Assembly (NCBI GenBank): GCA_016932415.1 | Contig: JAFGCX010000014.1 | Span: 1-59,708, forward strand | DNA from: Candidatus Krumholzibacteriota bacterium | GTDB taxonomy: Bacteria; Krumholzibacteriota; Krumholzibacteriia; Krumholzibacteriales; Krumholzibacteriaceae | DNA length: 59,708 bases | Direction of reading: 5' to 3' | Part shown: positions 24,659 to 33,852 of the stretch, one piece after another | Layout of the letters: the number at the start of each line of letters is the position of its first letter | Numbering within the stretch: the stretch's first letter is position 1 | The notes under the pieces: model-generated | The model's input: only the letters and a program-made list of their open reading frames with translations | Databases searched by the model: none | Told to the model about the DNA's origin: nothing | Position numbers and translations under genes: made by a program

Positions 24659-27600
24659 TTACTTAAGGGCTTCTTCTATCTGAGCGACCCTTTCCCTCGC
24701 CGCCCCGATAAGATCGGGATCGTCGGTGTGCCGGATGATATCCCTGTACGCGATCAACGCGTTTTTAAAGTTCATCTTTTTCTCGTGAAGCGCGGCTGAA
24801 CGGATCACGGCGGAGATCCTGAACGGATCAGTCTTGTCCTCCGAATCAACAGCTTTGATGTACGCCGCGAGAGCCTTTTCGGGATCTCCCATCCTCTCAC
24901 GGCAATATCCGATATGGTAATTCAGCTCGATCTGAAGCGATGGAACCTCTTCCGCCGCCGGCAGTATCCTGGCGAATTCCCTGGCAGCCTTCTCGAACAT
25001 CTTCTGCTCTTCATATATCTCGCCGAGAAGTTTGGAAACTTCCATCTCCCGCGTCCGGTCAGGCCCGTTATCGCCCGCTACAGCCACGCCATTAGTCCTG
25101 TACCGGTCAAGCATTGCGATCGCGGCGTCGTAATCACCGAGGATCCGGTAGCACATCCCGAGGTTGTAGATCGATGCCAGCTTCGTCTCTTCATCGGCAT
25201 CCATTTCAAGGACAGCGTTGAAATCTTCCGCCGCGACGGTGTATTCCCCTTCATTGAACCGGATCATCCCCAGCCTGAAGGTAGCGGCTGGTTCAAACTC
25301 GCTCTTCTCGAAATAAGCAAGGAACTCTTCCCACGCCAACCTTGCCAGCGATATCGAATCAGCCCGGCTGTACGAATCAGCCATGAAGAACCACGCCCGG
25401 TCGGCGGCTGAATAGGTCGGGAATCTTTGGATCGCTTTGCGGAATTCCCCGCCCGCCGAGATATAATCTCCACGGTCATAAGCCCTCATCCCGATCTCGA
25501 ACTGCGCGTCGGGAGCCAGTGGCGAATCGCTGAAATCATCGACCAGTTCCGCCAGCCTCGCGTCGCTGCTGTCCTCAAGACCGATGCGATACAGAGCCTG
25601 GGTGATTCCGGATCTCGCTTCCACCGAGGCGGGAGTATCCGGGTAGAGGCTGGCGACCTGCTTGAACTGCTCCAGCGCTTCCTCGTCCCTGCCTTCGTTA
25701 TAATCGCAACTGGCCAGCTTCACCATAGCGCCGGCTGTTCTGTCCCGATCGGAAGTATTGTCGATCAGCCCCCTGAAGCATCTTCTTGCCTCTTCGTAAT
25801 GTCCCGTGTGGAAATACAGGTCTCCCGCTCTTTTCCATGCCTCGAGGGCGGTGGGGGAACCTGGACTGGCGGCGACGACCCCTTCCCAGCACGCGGCCGC
25901 GTTCCCCGGCCTGCCGAGCCTCAGGTAACAGAGCCCTGACTGGTAAAGAGCAAAGATATGATCGTCATGCTCGGGAAATCTCCTGTAGAAATCATTGTAT
26001 CGGAGCACCGCCTCTTCATATTCTTTCCTGTTGAAAAATGAATGGGCTATCGTCAGGGAAGCAGCGCTGATATTCTCCTGATCATCCTGCGCCGAATAAC
26101 GCGCGAGCATCCTCTCTTCCGTCTCTATTGCCAGATCTTCCCTTCCCTGCTTCGCGTAAGTCCAGGCGAGCAGCTTGTTCGCCTTTACGCCGGCAGGGTG
26201 GTCCGGAAATTCCTCGAACAGTTTTTCCAGTGTCGCCTGCGCCTGGGTAAAGCGCGATTCGGCGGCTAGAGCATCGGCGTCAAGAAGAAGGGCGTACGCT
26301 CTCCACCGGGATCTGCTCGATGGCATCTTATGGAGCACCAGATGGGGTGCGCCAGCTAGAAGTCCCATGTCTCCGGTCTGGTGGTATGAGTACTCCAGGA
26401 GGCAGAGGGCAGCTTCGGCTAATTCCTGGTGCTCCAAAGACCTGAACCGGTATGTGGACCCATCCGGCTCTCCCCAGTATCTGTCCAGCACAAGCTGAAA
26501 ATATGGCGCCGCCGCGGACGGCAGGCCCTGTTCGAGCAGTCCCACTCCGGCAAGATATACGGCGGCTGGAGCTTCCGGTGAATATGGATACCCCGAAGCG
26601 ACCGCCTGATATGTACTGTTGGCTTCGACATTCCGTCCGAGAGCGTCAAGACAACGGGCTATCCTGTACAATGAAGCCCCGGCCAGCCTATGATCGAAGA
26701 ACTTTTCAAGAAGCCTGTTGAACTCCGTGATCGAATCCTCGTACCTTCCCTGGTGCCATCTCATCTCTCCCATCGCGAATCGTGCCCTGGCCGCTTCATC
26801 AGAATTCCCCTCGGCGATTTCGCGCATGACCCCATACCCCGCGCCTTCGTCGCCGGAGAGAAAGAGGCTCAGCGCTTCAAGATATCGGAGGCGGACGGAG
26901 AGGTCGCCGCGGGTAAGGCCGGCGCCAGTCTGGTTGAGACGGGCGGCAGCCTTTCGATAATCGTCTTTGCTGGAAAATATCCTCGCCTTGGCGAAAAGGG
27001 CGAAACCCTGAAGATTCGAATCGGGATACCGGTCGGCCAGATGCTGGTAGGCTCCAGCCGCTTTGAAAAGATCCCCTTTCCTCTCGAATGCCAGGCCCTT
27101 TAGTATAAGAGCAGGAGCACTCTCTCCCGCCCTCTCCAGTGAAAGGATACAGGCATCGTCATCTTCGCCGAGGTATTCGATGGTAGCGACAGCAAGATTC
27201 AGCCCTCGATCGTTTTTCATCCATGGAATATCGCTCCCCAGGATAAAGGCTTTCCCCGCGGCTTCATCAATACGGCCGGCCCGGATATCATTCCAGATCC
27301 CAGCCAGACGGGCATACGGCGAAAGAGGGCTGGAAGGAAAAGCCCTGCTCCACTCTTTCCATTCTTTTTCCGCCTCATCGCCAAGCCCAGCCGCTTCGAG
27401 ATTCCTTATCCTGGCGAAAAAAGCATCATCGGCGAAATCGTCTCCCTTTGATCTCTTCAGCGCCTCGCCGAACCGGTCGGCTGCCGTTTCGTATTCCCCC
27501 GCCATCGCCCTTGCCTGCCCCTCGAGGAAAAAGACTTCGGCGAGTATATCGGCGGGAAGTCCCGCTCTCTTGATCATCTCAAGCGAACTTACGATCTCCC

Positions 27601-27811
27601 GGGAAACAAACAACTTCGTCTGGAATGAACCGGATCTTGCCCCTTCCAGTTCTCTGCCCAGCTGCGACAGGGTCAGCGGTCCCAGAATATCCGTACGCTG
27701 CTTTCCTGCCCCGGGAACAGCCGCTGACAGCATCGAGGATATCATCAGTATTACGACCGCGATCGTCAAAGTCGTTACGGCTATCGCTCTGTCCTGGTTA
27801 TTTTGTGGCAT
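24659..27811 (-). CDS. Large periplasmic TPR protein (YbgF/CpoB-like)
   Basis: 1050 residues. A signal or anchor helix at about 12-32 (VTTLTIAVVILMISSML) is followed by at least fifteen TPR-like repeats. Many are of the outer-membrane-lipoprotein type with GxYxxAxxxFxxxLxxxPxxxxAxxA periodicity, for example EYETAADRFGEALKR, DYISAGGEFRKAIQRFPTYSAADRAWFFMADSY and EYTVAAEDFNAVLEM. YbgF/CpoB proteins coordinate Tol-Pal with peptidoglycan synthesis; this one is about four times longer. It sits just before ExbB/ExbD/TonB and could serve as a scaffold for that motor. ATG at 27811 has GGAAAG close upstream. Confidence 0.85.
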   Translation of the reverse strand: MPQNNQDRAIAVTTLTIAVVILMISSMLSAAVPGAGKQRTDILGPLTLSQLGRELEGARSGSFQTKLFVSREIVSSLEMIKRAGLPADILAEVFFLEGQARAMAGEYETAADRFGEALKRSKGDDFADDAFFARIRNLEAAGLGDEAEKEWKEWSRAFPSSPLSPYARLAGIWNDIRAGRIDEAAGKAFILGSDIPWMKNDRGLNLAVATIEYLGEDDDACILSLERAGESAPALILKGLAFERKGDLFKAAGAYQHLADRYPDSNLQGFALFAKARIFSSKDDYRKAAARLNQTGAGLTRGDLSVRLRYLEALSLFLSGDEGAGYGVMREIAEGNSDEAARARFAMGEMRWHQGRYEDSITEFNRLLEKFFDHRLAGASLYRIARCLDALGRNVEANSTYQAVASGYPYSPEAPAAVYLAGVGLLEQGLPSAAAPYFQLVLDRYWGEPDGSTYRFRSLEHQELAEAALCLLEYSYHQTGDMGLLAGAPHLVLHKMPSSRSRWRAYALLLDADALAAESRFTQAQATLEKLFEEFPDHPAGVKANKLLAWTYAKQGREDLAIETEERMLARYSAQDDQENISAASLTIAHSFFNRKEYEEAVLRYNDFYRRFPEHDDHIFALYQSGLCYLRLGRPGNAAACWEGVVAASPGSPTALEAWKRAGDLYFHTGHYEEARRCFRGLIDNTSDRDRTAGAMVKLASCDYNEGRDEEALEQFKQVASLYPDTPASVEARSGITQALYRIGLEDSSDARLAELVDDFSDSPLAPDAQFEIGMRAYDRGDYISAGGEFRKAIQRFPTYSAADRAWFFMADSYSRADSISLARLAWEEFLAYFEKSEFEPAATFRLGMIRFNEGEYTVAAEDFNAVLEMDADEETKLASIYNLGMCYRILGDYDAAIAMLDRYRTNGVAVAGDNGPDRTREMEVSKLLGEIYEEQKMFEKAAREFARILPAAEEVPSLQIELNYHIGYCRERMGDPEKALAAYIKAVDSEDKTDPFRISAVIRSAALHEKKMNFKNALIAYRDIIRHTDDPDLIGAARERVAQIEEALK

Positions 27812-27823
27812 CTCACTTTCCTT

Positions 27824-29101
27824 TTACTTTTTTCCCACTACTACCGGTACGTTAAGATCAGGAATACTCGTGTCTATCTCGACAATCCCGGTCCTACCTG
27901 TCACTTCCGTTCCGTCAGTGTCTGTAACTTTAAGAAGATATCTATAGGCTCCGTCAGGCAGGGGATCTCCCGTGTTGCTCTTGCCATCCCACATCAGGTG
28001 CGATGGAATCGATCCCTTTCCTCCGAAAGTGCGGACGATCGCCTCGTTCCTGTCAGAGATCGTAAGGACCCATCCGGCCACTTCATTCCTCGTTCTGGAA
28101 CTGAGGTCGAACTTGGTGACTGAACGGCTGCCAAGGGGTGAAAACACTTCCGGGACCGCTTTTGACCTGGCGTAGAATCCTCCAAACCTGTATCCGATGC
28201 TGAACCTGTGCGTGACGCCAAGTTCATGATTCTCCATCCCGTAATCGACCTTCAGGTCGTGCGGCATCCTGAAACTGAATCCTCCCGCGGGTGAAAAAGC
28301 GTTAAGGCCGAACCTCATCGCCATCTTCTCCGTCAGCCAGTATTCCACTCCCGTCTGAAAACGCGTCTCTTCAGCCCCGAGACGTACGATTTCGGCCGTG
28401 ACAAGGGCCCTTCCCGAATATGTCTGAACGGCTAAGCCTCCCCTGAATCCGACCGGGTAACTCTCGTCCGTGTCTCTGAGCGTGATCGAGGGACCTCCAA
28501 TATTTAAAAGGGAAGCGCCCGCCGTGACTTTCGGCGACACCCTGCACAAAAGACCCAGGTCCAGGCCGAACCCGGTGTCCCTGTAATCCTCTATTGACTG
28601 CCGGATGATCTTGATATTCGATCCGACCGAGAGGAAGGAAAAAAGATCGTGGGAAGCGGAGAGGATAAAAGCGATATCGCTCTCTCCGAATGTCCCGATA
28701 GATTCGTTGAATTCGTTCGTCCTTTCGAACGAACCCGAACTGAGCGTCAGGACGCTCAGGCCCAGTGTCGGAAATTTTCTTCCGGGAATGACGAAGCTGA
28801 AACTGTTTATTGATGTCCCCTCGAAAAGGACCGCAGTTTCAAGGAAGACTTCGTTCATCTGCAGCCGGGTCATCCCCGCGGGATTCCAGACCATGCCGAT
28901 AGGCTCGTCGGCTATCGCCGTAAAGGCGCCACCGAAGCCGAGGCTTCTCGCGGTACGGTAACTGGCAAGCCAGTCGCCGGTCATTCCCCCGTTCTGGTCA
29001 TCTGCCCAGCCGGCTTTGAGTCCGGCGGGGTCCAGTAAGACGGCCAGGGCCGCCAGGACGGGGACAAGCGATCTGATTGTTTTTTTCTTACGGTACAACA
29101 T
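27824..29101 (-). CDS. PorV/PorQ-like outer-membrane barrel with FlgD-Ig tail
   Basis: 425 residues. After a signal peptide (SLVPVLAALAVLLDPAGLKAGWA) comes the PorV/UPF0164 opening RTARSLGFGGAFTAIADEPIGMVWNPAGM. Alternating beta-strands follow to about residue 320 (for example DLGLLCRVSPKVTAGASLLNIG), then a FlgD-Ig-like domain: VAGWVLTISDRNEAIVRTFGGKG, HLMWDGKSNTGDPLPDGAYRYLLKVTDTDG. PorV proteins shuttle secreted cargo at the outer membrane in type IX secretion; other relatives are simple barrels. The ATG at 29101 with GGGAGG seven bases upstream is preferred over a start 47 codons earlier, which lies inside the upstream gene. Confidence 0.85.
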   Translation of the reverse strand: MLYRKKKTIRSLVPVLAALAVLLDPAGLKAGWADDQNGGMTGDWLASYRTARSLGFGGAFTAIADEPIGMVWNPAGMTRLQMNEVFLETAVLFEGTSINSFSFVIPGRKFPTLGLSVLTLSSGSFERTNEFNESIGTFGESDIAFILSASHDLFSFLSVGSNIKIIRQSIEDYRDTGFGLDLGLLCRVSPKVTAGASLLNIGGPSITLRDTDESYPVGFRGGLAVQTYSGRALVTAEIVRLGAEETRFQTGVEYWLTEKMAMRFGLNAFSPAGGFSFRMPHDLKVDYGMENHELGVTHRFSIGYRFGGFYARSKAVPEVFSPLGSRSVTKFDLSSRTRNEVAGWVLTISDRNEAIVRTFGGKGSIPSHLMWDGKSNTGDPLPDGAYRYLLKVTDTDGTEVTGRTGIVEIDTSIPDLNVPVVVGKK

Positions 29102-29118
29102 CGGATCCTCCCGATCTT

Positions 29119-32100
29119 TCATCTTATGACTCCAACTCTTCTGCGCATTGAATGAATAGTCTCTCCCGAACGGACAGCCTCTATGACAAGAAGGTATCCT
29201 CCGCTTGCCACCATCGCGCCGTTTCCGTTTTTCCCGTCCCATTCGATCTCGTTCAAGCCGGCAAGGCCGCCGGCGTCCCCCTGGGCGATGCTCTTTCTGA
29301 AGACAAGCTTGCCGCTGAGAGTGAAAAGTTTCATCGTGACTGAAGCGTCGTCGGAAAGGTTATAGGCGATCGTCGTATTGCCTTCGTCGGGATGGAACGG
29401 GTTCGGATAGTTCGTTACCGATCCTCCCGGCGACGAAGGATCGACCAGCGCAGTTTCTATCTGCAAAGAGGCGGCAAGTTCGTTCGACTTGACCCTTACC
29501 ATCCCTATCTCGGCTTCGTACGGGCTGAAAAATTCTGCTCTTGCTATTCCTGCTCCATCTGTGAATTCGTCGATCGGCATGATCGATCCCGCGCCTCCGG
29601 CAAGTTCGAATTCGACCGGTTGATCCGGAATACCGTTTCCGAACTCGTCAAGCACGCTGGCTCTTACGATCATGCTTTTTCTGCCGCCGATCCACGGCAG
29701 ATCGCTTTCAACAGCCATCCTGTCCGGCGGAGCAGGCGCGACGGCTACGACCCCGGTCATCCCTGGAGCGCTCCCCTCGTCATCGCGGATGACTAGGATG
29801 ATCGGTTCCGCTTTTGTGTATGTCTGGCGGATAGACCTGATACCCTGCAACAGCTGGAAACTGGGACTGAGAAGCACGCCTCCTCCCGGATTGCCGTTTT
29901 CCGCGTTGAGCACTTCAACCCTGGCGAAGGAGTTGACCTCCTGCATTACCGCCCCTGCGTCGTTTGTCACTTTGACTGAAAGGGTGAATGATTCTCCGGC
30001 GACCACCTGGTCGCGATCGATCTCGACCTCGTAATGGAATCCGCTGTTGATCATCCTGACCTGCGAGACAGCCTCCTCCATCGAGGGATCAGATATGTTC
30101 GAAGCAGTGATAAGCTGATACCCGCCAGTGGACAGATTGACCGAGACCTCCAGAACGCCATCGACAAGGAATCCCCCGCTGATGATCTCACCGAGCTGAT
30201 CGGTCGAGACAAATTCTATGTCATCATTGGCCTCTCCGACCGGATTCCACCACTGGTCGGTGGCCAGTATCTTCACGGTAAATGTGTGGTTTATCGTCTG
30301 ATCGGTCGGCGTTCCCGCTTTTCCTCTTTCGGACCCTGGAACAAGCTCTTCGCCTGGAGCGATCATAATGATCTTTGAGAATGGTCCTGGAAGGATGGTG
30401 AAATCATCCGATTTGAATACCGTCGTCTCCTCAATATCGATATCATTGGCAAATATATTGTGCTCTCCGGCTGCATAGAATGTCGCGCTGAGAAGAGCAG
30501 TACCATTGGAAAGCTGCGTTTCGGGAGCGATTTCGGCATAGGCATCGCTCGATATGACTCTTACTCGATCGTTTACATCGGGAACGCGGTTTGACCATCT
30601 GTCTATCGCGACGATCATTATATCAAAACTCCCCCCGGCATCCTGCCAATCGGGCATTCCGTAGAGACCGGGATCCATTCCCCCCTGGGGAGTCTGCCCC
30701 GGCATGACGACCTGGAGAGCCACATACTCACCGGGAAAGACCTCTATCGTACTACTCGTCCCGATATTTGGCGGAATCGAATAATCTATGCAGGAAAAGA
30801 GGATATCCTCGCCGGCGCCGAAGAAGGTGACTTCTCCGCGCCAGGCGCCGCTTGTGAACTTGATCGTCTCCGGAGAGATGCTGCCCGGCCCTGTATTGGC
30901 GGCGAGCATCGCGTAACCGTTGTAATCTGTAAGGGGATTTCCTTCATTATCTATGACATTGACCCCCGCCATGACCGGAATGCCGGCTGTGACCGGCCCG
31001 GTAACCGGCTCGATGACGAAAGTCGGCTCGTTTGAGATGACCGGTACAACCTCTGTCGTCATCCCGATGATATCGCAATCAGTCAGGTCGCTGACCGTAA
31101 GAGTCCGGTTTCCCGCAGTCATGAAGGTCATATTGAATTCTATGGCTCCGCCGGCGAAAGATCCAGTGAACGGGACCGGGACGCCCGGATCGGTGGAGGT
31201 GACCATGATCTCGTCCGAACTCTCCACCTGGTTCCAGAACTCGTCGGTCGCGTACCCGTAGACCCTGAACCCATACCCGGCTGTCTGCGTGGCCGGAGAT
31301 CCGCTCAGGCCGGCCAGCGTCGATGGAGCCTGTGCCTGCCCCGGCACGAGAAGCTGTACTCTTGCCATTTCACCTGGGTGTACGCTGAAACAACCGCTTG
31401 TCCCATTGATAGTCCGGTCCACGATCGCGACAGCCGATATCTTTACGCTGCCGCCCGCGCATTCGGAACTGTTTTCATCAGCCAGAAAGAGAGTGACCGC
31501 TCCCGACCAGAAGCCTCCCTGAAGCTCGATCGTGTCGGGGCTCATCCGTCCATTGCCGATACTCGTCAATTCTGAAAGTTCTATGACTGAGGAAAAACCT
31601 GTGTCGGTATTGCCTCCCGCGTCAACGGCGCGAATCTCGAGATCGAACGGCGCGCCTGCGTACTGGTCCGCGTATATCTGCGAGATCTCAAGCGCTGCAG
31701 CGTCGCCAGTTCCGCTGGCTGCTTCGACGGGAGAGGATGTCGCGGAAAAATGTTCACGGTCGGTAAGATCCTCTGCCGTAAAGGTGAAGATCCCGGATGA
31801 ATTGAGAGTGACAAGCGCCCTCAGTTCTCCGGAGATCAGCGGCCTGGAGGGAGGAAGTACGGCGTTCGGATCGGTCGAAGTGATCCTTATAACGTGATTG
31901 ACACCGGCGACGGTGTTCCATTCACCATCACACGCCCTGACGATCACCTCGAAAGGTACGCCGGTTATCTGTAAGACCGGCGTGCCAGTCTTGCCCTGGT
32001 CGGTTCCCGGCGCGGGCGACTCGCCCGGCAACAGGATCTGAAGCTGCGGATAGGGGCACGAACCCGCTCCAGTATTGAATATCATTATCAGCGCCGCGCA

Positions 32101-32151
32101 GATTACGACGGTCTTCAGCAATCGATCTGCTTCTCTTCTTGCCTTGCTCAC
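29119..32151 (-). CDS. Secreted protein with four tandem Ig-like repeats and a YPNPF/FlgD-Ig C-terminus
   Basis: 1010 residues from GTG at 32151. A signal segment (LLKTVVICAALIMIFNTGAGSC) is followed by four repeats of a two-part module. Each begins LxxPGExxxPGTxxGKxGTPxxQT, continues FxVxVxAxDxxWNxV and then VxSTDP. Between them are interval domains containing INVxDxxGNPxTDYN. A Big-1/invasin-like domain (GGRKSMIVRASVLDEFGNGIPDQPVEFEL) precedes the last 90 residues, which carry NYPNPFHPDEGNTTIAYNLSDDASV and WDGKNGNGAMVASGGYL, the sorting-type FlgD-Ig domain. Likely surface-displayed or adhesive. The start is uncertain: a TTG at 32235 is also in frame, but GGGAG is 11 bases before the GTG. 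Confidence 0.8.
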   Translation of the reverse strand: MSKARREADRLLKTVVICAALIMIFNTGAGSCPYPQLQILLPGESPAPGTDQGKTGTPVLQITGVPFEVIVRACDGEWNTVAGVNHVIRITSTDPNAVLPPSRPLISGELRALVTLNSSGIFTFTAEDLTDREHFSATSSPVEAASGTGDAAALEISQIYADQYAGAPFDLEIRAVDAGGNTDTGFSSVIELSELTSIGNGRMSPDTIELQGGFWSGAVTLFLADENSSECAGGSVKISAVAIVDRTINGTSGCFSVHPGEMARVQLLVPGQAQAPSTLAGLSGSPATQTAGYGFRVYGYATDEFWNQVESSDEIMVTSTDPGVPVPFTGSFAGGAIEFNMTFMTAGNRTLTVSDLTDCDIIGMTTEVVPVISNEPTFVIEPVTGPVTAGIPVMAGVNVIDNEGNPLTDYNGYAMLAANTGPGSISPETIKFTSGAWRGEVTFFGAGEDILFSCIDYSIPPNIGTSSTIEVFPGEYVALQVVMPGQTPQGGMDPGLYGMPDWQDAGGSFDIMIVAIDRWSNRVPDVNDRVRVISSDAYAEIAPETQLSNGTALLSATFYAAGEHNIFANDIDIEETTVFKSDDFTILPGPFSKIIMIAPGEELVPGSERGKAGTPTDQTINHTFTVKILATDQWWNPVGEANDDIEFVSTDQLGEIISGGFLVDGVLEVSVNLSTGGYQLITASNISDPSMEEAVSQVRMINSGFHYEVEIDRDQVVAGESFTLSVKVTNDAGAVMQEVNSFARVEVLNAENGNPGGGVLLSPSFQLLQGIRSIRQTYTKAEPIILVIRDDEGSAPGMTGVVAVAPAPPDRMAVESDLPWIGGRKSMIVRASVLDEFGNGIPDQPVEFELAGGAGSIMPIDEFTDGAGIARAEFFSPYEAEIGMVRVKSNELAASLQIETALVDPSSPGGSVTNYPNPFHPDEGNTTIAYNLSDDASVTMKLFTLSGKLVFRKSIAQGDAGGLAGLNEIEWDGKNGNGAMVASGGYLLVIEAVRSGETIHSMRRRVGVIR

Positions 32152-32480
32152 GATCTTCACGCTCCCGTTTAAATCAAATCCGTTTTTTACACTTTTTATC
32201 GTTTGTTCAATCGATCTGCCTCTTCGATGAGACAATCCTACAGACCCCCGAACGGCAAGAGATATGCCACGGACCGATCGTGAAGCCGAAGCGGGGAATA
32301 GCCCTGTCTAACCTCCGGAAGAACAGGCTTTTGATTGAAACAGGACTGGAAATGGAAGAATTAAGGAGATAATGAGACTGCGCGGGGGAAAGGAATCGAT
32401 TTCCTTCTACTGGGAAAAATTTTCACCGGTATCAGCCGGACAGAGGCGTCCGAGCGGTTGGAAAGGCATGTTGAAGAAGC

Positions 32481-33224
32481 CTAATCTCCTTCCGCGGGTC
32501 TCTTTTCCCCGTCGCCACCCGATATCCTGAACCATTGATCGCCAGAGATCGATAACGTGACGCCTTTGTGACCTTTGACGCTCCAGATATATGTTTCCCC
32601 TTTTTTAAATACACCGGTTGTCGAATCGGGAAGGGTCAGGACCATGCCTTTTATATTCTCACGGCTGAATATCCCGGCGAGATCGGCGTCGAATATCTCC
32701 AGAGAAAAGAAATCAAATTCTTCATCAGTCTTCCATCTGAAGATCCCGGGCGCTTCACCCAGATCCCCCGCAGGCTCGATCAACCTGATCTTGATTTTTT
32801 CCGCTCCGTCGCCGCGGACCGGATCGTTCGTCGGTCCATTCTCGACATCCCCCGGACCCCGGCCGACGATCGACGCTATGATGATCAAAACTACCGCCGC
32901 TGCCGACGCCAGCCACCTTAGTTGAAATAACCCGCCGGTCTTTTTGCCCGGGCGACTCGTTACGGTGGATGAGCGTTTGATGATATCTTCAGAAAAGAAT
33001 CTCTCCAGTCCGGATCTCGCTTCTTTCCAGCCCGATGCTCTCTCCAGCTCCGTATCGCCGTCGATAGACTCAAACCGATCGATCATCATCAACTCGTGCC
33101 TGCAGAGAGGACAGGACCTGATATGACCCTCCATCTTTGACGCTTCTGCCTTGCCGAGATCTCCCGATCTGTACAGGGCAAGCATCTCAATGTCAGGATG
33201 GCCATCGCCGTTTCTCTTTATCAA
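32481..33224 (-). CDS. Zinc-finger transmembrane anti-sigma factor
   Basis: 247 residues. The anti-sigma zinc finger is visible as HPDIEMLALYRSGDLGKAEASKMEGHIRSCPLCRHEL (His-x3-Cys-x2-Cys). One membrane helix lies at about 106-122 (WLASAAAVVLIIIASIV), and an exported domain of about 120 residues follows with a beta-sandwich pattern: RLIEPAGDLGEAPGIFRWKTDEEFDFFSLEIFD...YIWSVKG. It should hold the ECF sigma factor encoded five bases upstream in the transcript. The start is TTG at 33224, about nine bases after AAGGGG. The Ig-like periplasmic half may be the signal receiver. Confidence 0.88.
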   Translation of the reverse strand: MIKRNGDGHPDIEMLALYRSGDLGKAEASKMEGHIRSCPLCRHELMMIDRFESIDGDTELERASGWKEARSGLERFFSEDIIKRSSTVTSRPGKKTGGLFQLRWLASAAAVVLIIIASIVGRGPGDVENGPTNDPVRGDGAEKIKIRLIEPAGDLGEAPGIFRWKTDEEFDFFSLEIFDADLAGIFSRENIKGMVLTLPDSTTGVFKKGETYIWSVKGHKGVTLSISGDQWFRISGGDGEKRPAEGD

Positions 33225-33229
33225 ATCTT

Positions 33230-33802
33230 CTACCCCTTGCTTATGAGCTTCCTGAATTTGCGCCTTGCGTTCTGGATAAGAGTCCTCGCTCCCGTCAGGT
33301 TCTCGCGCCGCATGATCGACGATATCTCTCTTATCCTCATCCCTTCATAATAATGCAGGATAAATGCCTCCATCTCGTCGTCGGAGATCACGCCCTCGGC
33401 TTTTTCGACAAACCATTCGATATCGTCCGATATCTCCAATCTCTTTCCAGGTTCGTCGCCACCCTGGACGAAATCGGTCAGTTCATCCAGTACAAGCATC
33501 CTGTTGTACCATTTTCTCCTGTTGCTCGCTATCTCCCCGAGGCAGTAATTCCTCGTTATCCTGTATATCCAAGTGGAAAGACTCGACCTGAAAGAGAAAG
33601 AATCTATCTTCGCGAAGACCCTCATGAGGATCTCCTGCGCGCAGTCCAGAGCCTCCTCGGCGTCATGGGTATACGAGAAACACCACATGTATATCTTTTT
33701 GTTATACCTGCCGAAAAGTTCCTCGCAAGCTTTTTCCGGACGATCCGCGGCTATCAGCCTTGCCAGATCCTCATCGGTGATATTCTCAAGTCGTGCTCTC
33801 AA
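33230..33802 (-). CDS. ECF-type RNA polymerase sigma factor
   Basis: 190 residues. Region 2 reads LFGRYNKKIYMWCFSYTHDAEEALDCAQEILMRVFAKIDSF then SSLSTWIYRITRNYCLGEI. Region 4 is EAFILHYYEGMRIREISSIMRRENLTGARTLIQNARRKFRKLI. It recruits RNA polymerase to genes under control of the adjacent anti-sigma factor. The gene begins at TTG (33802), about nine bases after GGAGAG, and is 50 bases downstream of the CHAT gene. The recognition helix carries an extra basic segment compared with common ECFs. Target promoters were not identified in this window. Confidence 0.93.
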   Translation of the reverse strand: MRARLENITDEDLARLIAADRPEKACEELFGRYNKKIYMWCFSYTHDAEEALDCAQEILMRVFAKIDSFSFRSSLSTWIYRITRNYCLGEIASNRRKWYNRMLVLDELTDFVQGGDEPGKRLEISDDIEWFVEKAEGVISDDEMEAFILHYYEGMRIREISSIMRRENLTGARTLIQNARRKFRKLISKG

Positions 33803-33852
33803 TCGTTAGACTCTCCGGCAGATAAAATGACATAAAAATCATAATATATTTT

